A DNA stretch of 64,000 bases, taken from positions 62,001 through 126,000 of the forward strand of contig NZ_SSGF01000007.1 in NCBI RefSeq assembly GCF_008015755.1, written 5' to 3'. The notes below the pieces were generated by a model. It was not told where the DNA came from. It did not search any database and worked only from the letters and a program-made list of their open reading frames with translations. Made by a program: the position numbers and the translations under genes. The stretch's first letter is position 1, and every line of letters begins with the position of its first letter. Positions 43,262 to 52,263 of the stretch are shown here, piece by piece. The stretch is from Methylophilus sp. (GTDB taxonomy: Bacteria > Pseudomonadota > Gammaproteobacteria > Burkholderiales > Methylophilaceae).

Positions 43262-44437
43262 ATGATGAACTTGAAAAAATGTGCTTTGCATACAGCAGTA
43301 GCAATGGCTTGCGGCTTGGGTGCACAAATGGCAAATGCCGGTGCCACGATTACTTTTGGTGAAGACAAGTATATCAGTGCTGGCTTCGGTTTTATTGGAG
43401 GCTATTCATCAGTCGAGGATGCCGCTGCCAACGGCAAGGATCGTTCTAACGACTTTTCTTTAGACAGTGCGCGTATTTACTTGTCTGGCTCGTTCAACAA
43501 ATACATCAAGGGTATGTTGAACACAGAGAAAAACATTGCTGCACCAGGTGGCGGAAGCAGTGACACCATTCAAGTGATTGATGCCAACGTACAGTTCCAG
43601 TTAACACCAGAAGTGGCTATCTGGGCGGGGCGCTTTCTGTCCCCAAGTGATCGCGCCAACTTGGCCGGCCCTTACTACTCAATGGGTGGTGGCTACTGGA
43701 GCGGCATTGCTTCACGTTATGGCTTTAACGGTGGTGTGATTGGCCGTGATGAGGGTGTAGCGGTGGTGAGTAGCTTCCTGGAAGACCATCTGGCTGTGTC
43801 CTTCGGTGCGTTTGAAGGCGATAACATCTTCCGCTTGAGCGGTGTGGGTGCGCAATCAGAAACGGCAGGCACTAAAGACAAATTGATGTATGCAGGCCGT
43901 GTGCAATATAACTTCTGGGACGCAGAACCAGGCTATTACGGCACAGGTAGCTACTTTGGTGCCAAAGACATTCTGGCCATTGGTGTGGCTGGGCGTGTGA
44001 AAAAAGATGGTGTGGTGAGCGGCTTGGGCGCGGTGGGCGATTACAGCTCTTACAGCGTGGACTTCTTGTTAGAGAAAAAAGATGTCGGTCCTGGCACCTT
44101 CTCTACTGAAGCGGCTTACTACTACTACGACACTGACAACGCCATTTTGGGTGAACAAGGTAAAGCCTATTCAGCTGCTGTGGCCTATTTGTTCCAGGAC
44201 GAAATCGGCTGGGGCAAATTCAAGCCGTTTATCCGTTATCAAAAGTTTGACGCAGATGGTGTAACGACAGCGACCTCAAACGTGCGCACCGGTGCAGATA
44301 CCAAGCGTGTGGAAATTGGTACCAGCTACGTGATTGCGCCTTACAACGCCATGATTACTGCCAGCTACGGTAAGACTGACCTTTCAAACGCCTCTGATAC
44401 CAACGACTTCAAAGTCGCTTTGCAGATGCAGTTCTAA
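43262..44437 (+). CDS. fmdC: Outer-membrane porin of the amide/urea module (FmdC-like)
   Basis: 391 residues: signal peptide (cleavage after QMANA, residue ~22) and a beta-strand-rich barrel of alternating aromatic and glycine residues, ending in the outer-membrane signature QMQF with terminal Phe. In Methylophilus methylotrophus an amide-inducible porin, FmdC, precedes the formamidase gene; the same position and size here support the name. It would admit short-chain amides and urea at low concentration. GGGAG ribosome site; ATG 43262 or 43265. fmdA follows after 41 bp with no terminator. Confidence 0.8.
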   Translation: MMNLKKCALHTAVAMACGLGAQMANAGATITFGEDKYISAGFGFIGGYSSVEDAAANGKDRSNDFSLDSARIYLSGSFNKYIKGMLNTEKNIAAPGGGSSDTIQVIDANVQFQLTPEVAIWAGRFLSPSDRANLAGPYYSMGGGYWSGIASRYGFNGGVIGRDEGVAVVSSFLEDHLAVSFGAFEGDNIFRLSGVGAQSETAGTKDKLMYAGRVQYNFWDAEPGYYGTGSYFGAKDILAIGVAGRVKKDGVVSGLGAVGDYSSYSVDFLLEKKDVGPGTFSTEAAYYYYDTDNAILGEQGKAYSAAVAYLFQDEIGWGKFKPFIRYQKFDADGVTTATSNVRTGADTKRVEIGTSYVIAPYNAMITASYGKTDLSNASDTNDFKVALQMQF

Positions 44438-44478
44438 TCAACACCTTATAACCCTTTCTCACAAAGGAGATGAGCGTA

Positions 44479-45702
44479 ATGAAAACAATAGTGAAATTGG
44501 ATTTGGATAAAAAGCCCTGGGAGCAGGACGGTCAGATTCACAACCGTTGGCATCCTGACTTGCCGATGATTGCCATGGTCAAGCCAGGCGATGAGTTCCG
44601 CGTGGAATGTATGGACTGGACCGGTGGCCAGATTGGCAACAACGACAGCGCCAATGACATTCGTGACGTGGACCTGACCCAGGTGCACTACCTGAGTGGC
44701 CCGATTGGCGTCGAAGGCGCTGAACCGGGTGACCTGATGGTGGTGGAAATTTTGGATGTCGGCACCTTTGATGACCAGCAATGGGGCTTTAACGGCCTGT
44801 TTGCTAAAGAGAATGGCGGTGGTTTCCTGACTGACCATTTCCCTGAGGCCAGCAAATCCATCTGGGATTTTCACGGTGTCTACACCACCTCCCGCCATGT
44901 GCCAAAAGTCCGTTATGCCGGCATCATGCATCCGGGCTTGATTGGTTGTTTGCCCTCACGTGAGTTGCTGGAAAAATGGAACGAACGTGAAGCTGCGCTG
45001 ATTGCTACTGACCCTGACCGCGTACCAGCGCTGGCGCTGCCGCCTGAGCCTCAATCTGCCGTGATGGGTAAATTGAGCGGTGATGCAGCTAAAAAAGCAG
45101 CGATGGAGGGCGCACGTACCGTGCCACCTCGCGACCACGGTGGTAACTGTGACATTAAGAACCTGACCAAAGGCTCCAAGATTTTCTTCCCGGTCTACGT
45201 GAAGGATGGCGGTCTCTCCATGGGTGACCTGCACTTCTCGCAAGGCGATGGCGAAATCACCTTCTGTGGCGCGATTGAGATGGCGGGTTACCTCGACATC
45301 AAGGTCAGTCTGATTAAAGAAGGTGTGAAGAAATACGGCATTAAAAACCCAATCTTCCAGCCTAGCCCGATCACACCAACTTATCGCGATTATGTGATTT
45401 TTGAAGGTATCTCGGTGGATGAAGCAGGCAAACAGCACTATTTGGACGTGCATGTAGCGTACCGCCAGGCGTGTTTGAACGCGATTGAGTATCTGAAGAA
45501 ATTTGGTTACAGCGGCGAACAGGCGGTGTCTATCCTCGGCACTGCGCCGGTAGAAGGGCATATCAGCGGCATTGTTGATATCCCTAACGCCTGCGCCACC
45601 TTGTGGATCCCGACCGAAATCTTCGAGTTTGATATCCGGCCAAATGCGGATGGACCGAAGATCATGGTGCCACCGGGTGTAGATGTTTCCTTTACGTCAT
45701 AA
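44479..45702 (+). CDS. fmdA: Formamidase
   Basis: 407 residues of the acetamidase/formamidase family, hydrolysing formamide (and some short amides) to ammonia and the acid. The N-terminal LDLDKKPWEQDGQIHNRWHPDLP and MDWTGGQIGNNDSANDIRDVDLTQVHYLSGP, HPGLIGCLPS, PPRDHGGNCDIKNL and MGDLHFSQGDGEITFCGAIEM are the family blocks, including the conserved acidic and His residues. The start at 44479 has AAAGGAG 9 nt upstream; the ATG at 44470 abuts that site and is unlikely. The enzyme is cytosolic and supplies nitrogen. Confidence 0.96.
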   Translation: MKTIVKLDLDKKPWEQDGQIHNRWHPDLPMIAMVKPGDEFRVECMDWTGGQIGNNDSANDIRDVDLTQVHYLSGPIGVEGAEPGDLMVVEILDVGTFDDQQWGFNGLFAKENGGGFLTDHFPEASKSIWDFHGVYTTSRHVPKVRYAGIMHPGLIGCLPSRELLEKWNEREAALIATDPDRVPALALPPEPQSAVMGKLSGDAAKKAAMEGARTVPPRDHGGNCDIKNLTKGSKIFFPVYVKDGGLSMGDLHFSQGDGEITFCGAIEMAGYLDIKVSLIKEGVKKYGIKNPIFQPSPITPTYRDYVIFEGISVDEAGKQHYLDVHVAYRQACLNAIEYLKKFGYSGEQAVSILGTAPVEGHISGIVDIPNACATLWIPTEIFEFDIRPNADGPKIMVPPGVDVSFTS

Positions 45703-45713
45703 GGAGTGCGCAG

Positions 45714-46052
45714 ATGCCTTTATACGAATATGAGTGTGACAGTTGTGGCGTGTTTACCGCGCTACGCAAAATGAGTGATTCCAGTTTGCCTGCCGAGTGT
45801 GATTGCTGCGGTGCCATCAGCCCGCGCATCCTGTCGGTGCCCAAGCTGGCCATCATGGACAAGCATCAACGGTCCGCTCATGAACGTAACGAGAAGTCTG
45901 CGCATGAACCACGAAGCGCTCGCCGGTCTAGCTGTGGTTGCACAGGGTCTCATACCTGCAAAACCACCAGCAAAGTGAATGAAGACACCGGCAAGCTGCC
46001 GATGCAGATGCAAACCAAGAAAACAGCACGTCCCTGGATGGTCGGCCATTAA
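45714..46052 (+). CDS. fmdB: FmdB-family zinc-ribbon protein
   Basis: 112 residues. The N-terminal MPLYEYECDSCG and CDCCG form the small zinc ribbon that names the FmdB/CxxC-regulatory family. A Cys-containing middle (SSCGCTGSHTC) and a basic C-terminus follow. FmdB was proposed to regulate the formamidase genes in Methylophilus; direct DNA binding is not established for the family in general. It follows fmdA by 11 bp and is probably co-transcribed. Confidence 0.9.
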   Translation: MPLYEYECDSCGVFTALRKMSDSSLPAECDCCGAISPRILSVPKLAIMDKHQRSAHERNEKSAHEPRSARRSSCGCTGSHTCKTTSKVNEDTGKLPMQMQTKKTARPWMVGH

Positions 46053-46078
46053 TTCGCCTGCCACCAGTGAAGCAACAG

Positions 46079-46087
46079 ATTGACGTA
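46079..46087 (+). promoter_or_regulatory. Half-site of the amide/urea operator upstream of urtA
   Basis: ATTGACGTA, identical to the right half of the 43160 site, 42 bp before the urtA ATG. The left half-site is not conserved, but a second CGTA follows 4 bp later (TAATAATCGTA). This suggests a separate promoter for urtA inside the cluster. Confidence 0.45.
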
Positions 46088-46128
46088 ATAATCGTATTTA
46101 ATTGATTTATCCATAAAGGAGAGAAGTA

Positions 46129-47367
46129 ATGAGTACCTTGAACAGAAGGGGTTTTATCAAAGGCGCAATGTTAGGCGCGATGATGGCAGCAGGTCTCGTT
46201 ACCGGCCACGCGTTTGCTGCTGATTATCCAACGGCAAAAGTAAACACGACTGGTTTGGCAGTGACTGACACGACTGTTAAAGTTGGTATCCTGCACTCCG
46301 CCACCGGCACCATGGCGATTAGTGAAACGGGTTCTATCCAGGCTGAAAAACTGGCCATTGAGCAAATTAACGCCATGGGCGGCATTTTGGGTCGCAAGAT
46401 CGAAGTCGTGCAGGAAGATGGCGCGTCTGACTGGCCAACCTTTGCTGAAAAAGCAAAAAAACTGCTAGAAAAAGACAAAGTAGCTTCTGTGATGGGATGC
46501 TGGACCTCTGCCTCACGTAAGGCCGCTTTGCCAGTGTTTGAAAAAGACAATGGCTTGCTGTTCTACCCAACGTTCTACGAAGGTCTTGAGCAATCCAAAA
46601 ACGTATTCTATACCGGCCAGGAAGCCACTCAACAAATCCTGGCGGGCTTAGACTGGATCGCTAAAGAGAAAAAAGCCAAGACGTTCTACCTGATTGGTTC
46701 TGACTACATCTGGCCACGTACTTCCATGAAAATTGCCCGTAAACACATCGAGCAACATCTGGGCGGCAAAGTGGTGGGTGAAGAGTACATCGCTTTGGGC
46801 GACACACAATTTGGTTCTGTGATCAACAAAATCAAACTGAAAAAACCTGACGTGATCTACGCAGCGGTGGTGGGCGGCAGTAACGTGGCCTGGTTCAAAC
46901 AATTGAACGCGGCTGGTTTGAACTCTAGCAAACAAACCATGTTGACCATCTCTGTGACCGAAGACGAGGTATTGGGCATTGGCGGTGAAAACTTAGCCGG
47001 CTTCTACTCAGCCATGAAGTACTTCCAGTCTCAGGACAATGATTCAAACAAGAAATTTGTTGAAGCATTCAAAAAACGCTGGGGTAAAGATGCTGTGATC
47101 GGCGACGTGACACAAGCGGCTTACCTGGGCCCATGGTTGTACAAAGCGGCTGTTGAGCGCGCAGGCAGCTTCGACGTAGACAAAGTACAAGCGGCATTGC
47201 CTGGCTACGAGTTCAAAGACGCACCAGAAGGCCCAGTGACGGTTGAGGCTAACCATCACCTGACGACCAAACTGCGTATTGGTCAATGGGGTAAAGATGG
47301 CCAGGCCAAAGTGGTTTATACCTCTGGCTACATCAAACCAGATCCATTTCCAAAAGGCTATCAATAA
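46129..47367 (+). CDS. urtA: Urea/short-chain amide ABC transporter, substrate-binding protein
   Basis: 412 residues. A twin-arginine signal (NRRGFIKGAML, Arg6-Arg7; cleavage after HAFA near residue 30) implies Tat export to the periplasm. The mature protein is a type I binding protein of the Leu/Ile/Val-BP class with UrtA/AmiC features (VGILHSATGTMAISETGSIQAEKLAIEQINAMGGILGRK, GCWTSASRKA, PTFYEGLEQSKNVFYTGQ). It corresponds to fmdD of Methylophilus, reported to bind short-chain amides and urea. AAAGGAGAG ribosome site; a strong intercistronic hairpin follows. Confidence 0.94.
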   Translation: MSTLNRRGFIKGAMLGAMMAAGLVTGHAFAADYPTAKVNTTGLAVTDTTVKVGILHSATGTMAISETGSIQAEKLAIEQINAMGGILGRKIEVVQEDGASDWPTFAEKAKKLLEKDKVASVMGCWTSASRKAALPVFEKDNGLLFYPTFYEGLEQSKNVFYTGQEATQQILAGLDWIAKEKKAKTFYLIGSDYIWPRTSMKIARKHIEQHLGGKVVGEEYIALGDTQFGSVINKIKLKKPDVIYAAVVGGSNVAWFKQLNAAGLNSSKQTMLTISVTEDEVLGIGGENLAGFYSAMKYFQSQDNDSNKKFVEAFKKRWGKDAVIGDVTQAAYLGPWLYKAAVERAGSFDVDKVQAALPGYEFKDAPEGPVTVEANHHLTTKLRIGQWGKDGQAKVVYTSGYIKPDPFPKGYQ

Positions 47368-47392
47368 ATTAGTCCTGTCGTAAAAGCTTAAG

Positions 47393-47418
47393 CGGTAGCC
47401 GGTGTTTGCCGGCTGCCG
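47393..47418 (+). promoter_or_regulatory. Intercistronic hairpin between urtA and urtB
   Basis: 10-bp stem 47393-47402 with 47409-47418 (one G-U), loop TGTTTG, no T run. Hairpins here commonly protect the binding-protein message and lower permease expression, which would give the usual excess of binding protein. Confidence 0.65.
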
Positions 47419-47472
47419 TTTGGCGCAAGTAGTCAACATCTAATATAGAAATTGCATTTTAAGGAGACCGAT

Positions 47473-48390
47473 ATGTTTGGTTATTCGATGGCTGAGATAG
47501 GCAATATTGTGGTGATGCAGGGCTTTTCCGGCCTGAGCATGTTTACAGTGTTGCTACTGATGGCTCTGGGTCTCGCGATTATTTTCGGGCAGATGGGGGT
47601 GATTAACATGGCCCACGGTGAGTTTATGACCATCGGTGCCTACACCACGGTGCTGATTTCCAAAGTCGCCGCGACGTATGGGTTCACCAATTATTATTTT
47701 GTGTTTGCCATTGCGATTGCCTTTGTTCTGGCGTTCGCCGTTGGTTACTTTATTGAATTCATTATGATCCGGCACCTGTACAAGCGGCCGCTGGATACCT
47801 TGCTGGCGACCTGGGGCCTGAGCCTGGTCATGCAGCAAATCTTTCGCTCCAGCTTTGGTGCCAAAGAGGTGAGTGCCGAGCTGCCGGAATGGATGCTGGG
47901 CTCGTTCCAGCCAACACCAGACATTGATATCCCGATTAACGGCGTGTTTGTGATGGTGCTGGCGGCGCTAGTGACCTTTGGCGTTTATATGTTCATGTTC
48001 AAATCACGCTGGGGCCTGCGTGTGCGTGCCACCGTGCAAAACCGCACCATGGCTGGCGCGGTGGGGATTAACACTGCCAAGGTCGACCGTGTGACCTTTG
48101 CGCTGGGTTGTGGCATTGCCGGTATCGCCGGGGCGGCCTTCACCACCATTGCGTCTACCGGCCCGACTACCGGCACCTTGTATATCGTCGACAGCTTTAT
48201 GGTGGTGGTATTTGGCGGCGCAGCCAGCATCGTCGGCACCATTGCCTCGGCCTTCGGTATTGCCCAGGCGCAATCTGTATTGCAATTCTTTATGACCAGC
48301 TCGATGGGCAAGGTGTCTACTCTGCTCGTCATCGTCAGCATCCTGATGATGAAACCAGAGGGCTTGTTTGCCTCCAAACTGCGTAAATAA
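47473..48390 (+). CDS. urtB: Urea/amide ABC transporter permease UrtB
   Basis: 305 residues with about eight membrane helices, LivH type. GLAIIFGQMGVINMAHGEFMTIGAYT is the LivH/UrtB start, and RHLYKRPLDTLLATWGLSLVMQQ and the EAA-like region RVRATVQNRTMAGAVGINTAKVDRVTFALG follow. It corresponds to fmdE. The start at 47473 has AAGGAG 6 nt upstream; an upstream TTG frame extension would overlap that site. Co-transcribed with urtA through the hairpin. Confidence 0.93.
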   Translation: MFGYSMAEIGNIVVMQGFSGLSMFTVLLLMALGLAIIFGQMGVINMAHGEFMTIGAYTTVLISKVAATYGFTNYYFVFAIAIAFVLAFAVGYFIEFIMIRHLYKRPLDTLLATWGLSLVMQQIFRSSFGAKEVSAELPEWMLGSFQPTPDIDIPINGVFVMVLAALVTFGVYMFMFKSRWGLRVRATVQNRTMAGAVGINTAKVDRVTFALGCGIAGIAGAAFTTIASTGPTTGTLYIVDSFMVVVFGGAASIVGTIASAFGIAQAQSVLQFFMTSSMGKVSTLLVIVSILMMKPEGLFASKLRK

Positions 48391-48397
48391 CAGGGTT

Positions 48398-48430
48398 GGC
48401 GACTGATGAACATCTTTTTCATCCGTCGCC
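48398..48430 (+). promoter_or_regulatory. Intercistronic hairpin between urtB and urtC
   Basis: 13-nt arms 48398-48410 and 48418-48430 with one mismatch, loop CATCTTT. No T run follows, so it is more likely an RNA-stability or processing element, or a partial terminator ahead of an internal promoter. Confidence 0.6.
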
Positions 48431-48431
48431 A

Positions 48432-48447
48432 TAAGTAAATAGACGTA
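48432..48447 (+). promoter_or_regulatory. Operator-like site upstream of urtC
   Basis: TAAGTAAATAGACGTA matches the fmdC site in 13 of 16 positions, with the same orientation and 57 bp before the urtC start, just after a strong hairpin. It may drive a separate urtCDE transcript. Confidence 0.45.
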
Positions 48448-48503
48448 TTAATTGTTTACATCTGTCGCAATAGAATCAACGCATCAACAGAGGAGAAATC
48501 TTG

Positions 48504-49787
48504 ATGACATTATGGGAAAAAATGAAAGCCAGCCCAATATTGGGTGGTAAGGAAGGGGTGATCAGCCTGGCCGTTCTGGCTGCGATCATCTTCGTCGTAC
48601 TGCCGCTAAGTGTGGATATTTTCCGTCTCAACCTGATTGGCAAATACTTGACCTACGCCTTTGTCGCGGTGGGTCTGGTCATGTTGTGGGGCCATGGCGG
48701 TATCCTGAGTTTAGGCCAGGGTATCTTCTTCGGTCTCGGTGGTTACGCCATGGCCATGTTCCTCAAGCTCGAGGCTTCTGATCCACTCAGCACCAAAATT
48801 CAGTCTACCCCAGGTATTCCTGACTTTATGGACTGGAACCAGCTGACCGCCTTGCCCTGGTTCTGGGAGCCGTTCAAGAGCTTGCCATTTACCATCTTTG
48901 CCGTGCTAACGATTCCAGCCTTCTTTGCTTACCTCATTGGCTACGCCATGTTTAAGCGTCGGGTGGGTGGGGTATATTTCTCCATCATCACGCAAGCGGT
49001 TGCGTTAATTCTGAGTATTTTAATTGTGGGTCAGCAAGGCTACACCGGCGGTGTCAACGGCATGACCGATTTGCGTACTATGCTAGGCTGGGATATCCGC
49101 ACTGACTCTGCCAAATACATTCTCTACTTTGTAAACGGCCTGTTGTTATTTGGCGCGATTTTCTTGTCCAAATACATCATGAGCAGCAAGTTCGGCATGT
49201 TGTTGCTGGCCATGCGTGACAAAGAAGAGCGCGTGCGTTTTTCTGGCTACGACGTCTCCAATTTCAAAATCTTTATCTTCTGCCTGGCCGCCATGATGTC
49301 TGCGGTGGGTGGCGCCATGTTTACCCTGCAGGTGGGCTTTATGTCGCCTTCTTTTGTCGGCATTGTGCCTTCGATTGAAATGGTGATTTTCTGTGCCGTC
49401 GGTGGCCGCGCGTCACTGGTTGGTGCGGTGTATGGCACCTTGCTGGTCAATTACGGCAAAACCGTATTCTCCGAAACTTACCCTGAAATGTGGCTGTTCC
49501 TGATGGGCGGGCTGTTTATTGCAGTGGTGATGTTCTTCCCAAGTGGCCTGGCGGGTATCTGGGATAAATATGCGACCAAATACGGCTGGTTTAAAGACAA
49601 GGCTGAAGCAAAAAAGCCTGAGGTAAGTACTTCTGAGGTAGAAGCACCAGCAGTACTTACCGACACATCCCGTGAAACAATCACTGCCACTGAATCTACC
49701 GATGTGGCCAGCAAACAAGTCACGCGCAAGAAAGCGGATCAAGTATCTGCGATCGACAGTAGCAACATGAGAGGAGCAGAAGCATGA
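48504..49787 (+). CDS. urtC: Urea/amide ABC transporter permease UrtC, with C-terminal extension
   Basis: 427 residues, LivM type with about ten membrane helices (WGHGGILSLGQGIFFGLGGYAMAM; MRDKEERVRFSGYDVSNFKIFIFCLAAMMSAVGGAMFTLQVGFMSP; VGGRASLVGAVYGTLLVNYGKTVFSE). It corresponds to fmdF. After the last helix and WDKYATKYGWFKDK it carries a ~60-residue hydrophilic tail rich in Ser, Thr, Glu and Lys (AKKPEVSTSEVEAPAVL...), not needed for the permease fold. ATG 48504 has AGAGGAGA upstream. It overlaps urtD by 4 bp. Confidence 0.92.
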   Translation: MTLWEKMKASPILGGKEGVISLAVLAAIIFVVLPLSVDIFRLNLIGKYLTYAFVAVGLVMLWGHGGILSLGQGIFFGLGGYAMAMFLKLEASDPLSTKIQSTPGIPDFMDWNQLTALPWFWEPFKSLPFTIFAVLTIPAFFAYLIGYAMFKRRVGGVYFSIITQAVALILSILIVGQQGYTGGVNGMTDLRTMLGWDIRTDSAKYILYFVNGLLLFGAIFLSKYIMSSKFGMLLLAMRDKEERVRFSGYDVSNFKIFIFCLAAMMSAVGGAMFTLQVGFMSPSFVGIVPSIEMVIFCAVGGRASLVGAVYGTLLVNYGKTVFSETYPEMWLFLMGGLFIAVVMFFPSGLAGIWDKYATKYGWFKDKAEAKKPEVSTSEVEAPAVLTDTSRETITATESTDVASKQVTRKKADQVSAIDSSNMRGAEA

Positions 49788-50527
49788 GTAATACCGACTT
49801 CGTCTTAGCAGTAGAAGATTTGACCGTCTCCTTCGATGGCTTTAAAGCGGTGGATAGCCTCACCATGTATATCGATAAAAATGAGTTGCGTGTGCTGGTG
49901 GGGCCTAACGGCGCCGGTAAAACCACGGTGCTGGACCTGATCTGCGGTAAAACCAAATCAACCTCGGGTTCGATCAAGTTTAACAATACCGAATTGACCA
50001 AGCTGTCTGAGCACGAGATCGTTCGCTCGGGCGTTGGCCGCAAGTTTCAGAATCCGTCGATTTACGAAAACCTGTCGGTGTACCAAAACCTAGAAGTATC
50101 GTACCCGAAAGGCCGCGGCGTGTTTGGTAGCCTGACCTTCAAACGCACCAAAGAGGTCGAAGACCGTGTACGCAAGGTGGCTCAAGACATCATGCTGACT
50201 GAGTTTTTAGACATGGAATCTGCCTTGCTTAGCCACGGCCAGAAACAGTGGCTGGAAATCGGCATGTTGCTGATGCAAGAGCCTGAGTTATTGATGCTGG
50301 ATGAACCGGTGGCTGGCATGAGTGCGAAAGAACGCGATCAGACCGCTGAGTTGCTCAACCGCATTTGCCAGAACCGCTCAGTGATTGTGATTGAGCACGA
50401 CATGGAGTTTGTGAAGAAAATTGCGCACAAAGTCACCGTGTTGCACCAAGGCAAAATCCTGGCAGAAGGGCCGATGGAAAAAGTCCAGGCAGATGAAAAA
50501 GTGATTGAAGTCTATCTAGGCCACTAA
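49784..50527 (+). CDS. urtD: Urea/amide ABC transporter ATP-binding protein UrtD
   Basis: 247 residues, LivG type. Walker A GPNGAGKTT, Q-loop region GVGRKFQNPSIYENLSVYQNLE, signature LSHGQKQWLEIG, Walker B LLMLDEPVAGMS and the H-loop IEHDMEFV are intact. LSHGQ instead of LSGGQ is the usual UrtD variant. The start overlaps the urtC stop (ATGA). Confidence 0.95.
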   Translation: MSNTDFVLAVEDLTVSFDGFKAVDSLTMYIDKNELRVLVGPNGAGKTTVLDLICGKTKSTSGSIKFNNTELTKLSEHEIVRSGVGRKFQNPSIYENLSVYQNLEVSYPKGRGVFGSLTFKRTKEVEDRVRKVAQDIMLTEFLDMESALLSHGQKQWLEIGMLLMQEPELLMLDEPVAGMSAKERDQTAELLNRICQNRSVIVIEHDMEFVKKIAHKVTVLHQGKILAEGPMEKVQADEKVIEVYLGH

Positions 50528-50556
50528 CTGAAGCGCCATTACTTGAGGAGTATTGC

Positions 50557-51246
50557 ATGTTTGAAATTGAAAATTTGCAGGTGAGTTATGGCCAAAGTCA
50601 GGTGATTCATGGCCTGAACTTTAAAGCCAACAAAAACGAAACCCTGGCCATTATGGGCCGCAACGGCATGGGTAAAACCACTTTGTTTAAATCGCTAATG
50701 GGCATTTTGCCGAGCAAAGCGACCAAGGCGACAGTGGATGGTGTCGACTTGCAAGGCGCCGCCACGCATGACCGCGTGATGAAAGGCCTGGCCTATGTAC
50801 CCCAAGGGCGCTGGATTTTCCCGAATATGACGGTGCAGGAAAATATCGAAACCGGGCTGGAAAAGTCTGGCTCTGGCGAAATTCCTGAGGATATTTTTGC
50901 CTTGTTCCCGGTGTTGCATGAAATGCGCAAACGCAAGGGCGGCAACTTGTCCGGCGGTCAGCAACAGCAACTGGCCATCGCCCGTGCGCTGGTGACTAAC
51001 CCTAAAGTACTGTTGTTGGATGAACCAACTGAGGGCATCCAGCCATCGATTATTAAAGACATTGCCAAAGTCCTGAATGAAATCCGTAAGATGCGTGAAA
51101 TCACAATCATCGTGTCTGAGCAGGTGTTGAGCTTCACCATGGAAGTGGCCGACCGCATTATCGTTATTGATAAAGGCCGCTTTATTCATGAAGATACGCG
51201 CGACAATGTCGATGCCGCCAAGGTGAAAAGTTATCTGTCTGTTTAG
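50557..51246 (+). CDS. urtE: Urea/amide ABC transporter ATP-binding protein UrtE
   Basis: 229 residues, LivF type. Walker A GRNGMGKTT, LSGGQQQQLAIARAL, Walker B VLLLDEPTEGIQPS and the typical C-terminal SEQVLSFTMEVADRIIVIDKGRF. With UrtD it powers the transporter. A TTGAGGAG ribosome site lies ahead of the ATG. The 120 bp to ureD contain a palindromic repeat. Confidence 0.95.
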   Translation: MFEIENLQVSYGQSQVIHGLNFKANKNETLAIMGRNGMGKTTLFKSLMGILPSKATKATVDGVDLQGAATHDRVMKGLAYVPQGRWIFPNMTVQENIETGLEKSGSGEIPEDIFALFPVLHEMRKRKGGNLSGGQQQQLAIARALVTNPKVLLLDEPTEGIQPSIIKDIAKVLNEIRKMREITIIVSEQVLSFTMEVADRIIVIDKGRFIHEDTRDNVDAAKVKSYLSV

Positions 51247-51255
51247 GTGCTTTTT

Positions 51256-51325
51256 TAGCCACAGAGGGCACCGAGTTCACAGAGAAAAACGAATTTGTAG
51301 TTCCTCCGTGTCTTCTGTGGCTGAT
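51256..51325. repeat. Palindromic interspersed-type repeat before ureD
   Basis: AGCCACAGAGGGCACCGAG near 51256 is mirrored by CTCCGTGTCTTCTGTGGCT near 51305, forming a long imperfect hairpin. The wording GCCACAGAG...CACAGAG is familiar from dispersed non-coding repeats in several bacterial genomes; copies elsewhere in this genome cannot be checked from one window. Confidence 0.55.
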
Positions 51326-51369
51326 AGAAAAAGTGAATAATCAGGGTTTGTCTGTGGCATGATGCGGTG

Positions 51370-52236
51370 ATGGATGATTTGAAGCAAACGGCAATATTGC
51401 CAACGCAAACGAAAGCCGCCAAACACTGGCAAGCCAGACTGGAACTCGGCTTTTGCAAACGTGACGCGCGTTCTTATCTGGCACATCGTCTGCATAAAGG
51501 GCCGCTGGTGGTACAAAAATCACTGCATCCCGAAGGCGAGGCTGTGTGCCATGCGGTGATTGTGCATCCGCCGGGCGGTGTGGCAGGCGGCGACGCCTTG
51601 CAGCTTCAAGTCACGGTGGGCGAGGGCGCGCAAGCGTTGCTGACCACGCCAGGCGCCGGCAAGTGGTATAAAGCCAATGGCACGCTGGCTTCGCAGGATT
51701 TAAACTTCACCTTAGAGGCTGGTAGTGGCCTAGAGTGGTTGCCGCAAGAAAATATCTTGTTTGACGCCGCCGAGGTGCGGTTTACGGCAGACATTCGCCT
51801 GGCAACAGGTGCCACGCTGGCTGCCTGGGATATCGTCTGCCTGGGCCGACAGGCGCAGCAGGAGGCCTGGCAAACAGGTGTTTATCAGTTAAAACAGCAG
51901 ATTTGGCGTGAAGATCGCCTGATCTGGAATGAGCGCGCCCATCTGCGCGCAGCCGATGCGCTAGCGACGAGTAGCGTCGGCTTGGGCGGCGCGGTTGTCT
52001 TCGGCACCTTTTTAGTCTGTGCGGGCGCCGTGCCTGCTGACGTAGTGCAAGCTTGCCGCGCGCTGGTGCCAGCAGGCGCCAAGACCGGCATCACCGCATT
52101 GCCAGACGTGCTGGCGATACGCTATGTTGGCCATGCCTCGCAACAGGCCAGGCAATATTTCGAGCAATGCTGGCAGATTCTGCGGCCCTGGTATTATCAG
52201 CGTGACGCGGTCAGGCCACGCATCTGGAACACTTAA
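51370..52236 (+). CDS. ureD: Urease accessory protein UreD
   Basis: 288 residues. UreD binds apo-urease and forms the UreDFG activation complex that delivers nickel. Diagnostic blocks: RLELGFCKRDARSYLAHRLHKGPLVVQKSLHPEG, VHPPGGVAGGDALQLQVTVGEGAQALLTTPGAGKWYK and a C-terminal ALVPAGAKTGITALPDVLAIRYVG. ATG 51370, or GTG one codon earlier; no strong ribosome site. First gene of the urease operon, ahead of ureA by 27 bp. Confidence 0.94.
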   Translation: MDDLKQTAILPTQTKAAKHWQARLELGFCKRDARSYLAHRLHKGPLVVQKSLHPEGEAVCHAVIVHPPGGVAGGDALQLQVTVGEGAQALLTTPGAGKWYKANGTLASQDLNFTLEAGSGLEWLPQENILFDAAEVRFTADIRLATGATLAAWDIVCLGRQAQQEAWQTGVYQLKQQIWREDRLIWNERAHLRAADALATSSVGLGGAVVFGTFLVCAGAVPADVVQACRALVPAGAKTGITALPDVLAIRYVGHASQQARQYFEQCWQILRPWYYQRDAVRPRIWNT

Positions 52237-52263
52237 AATAAGAATACTTAAAGAGACTCAGCG

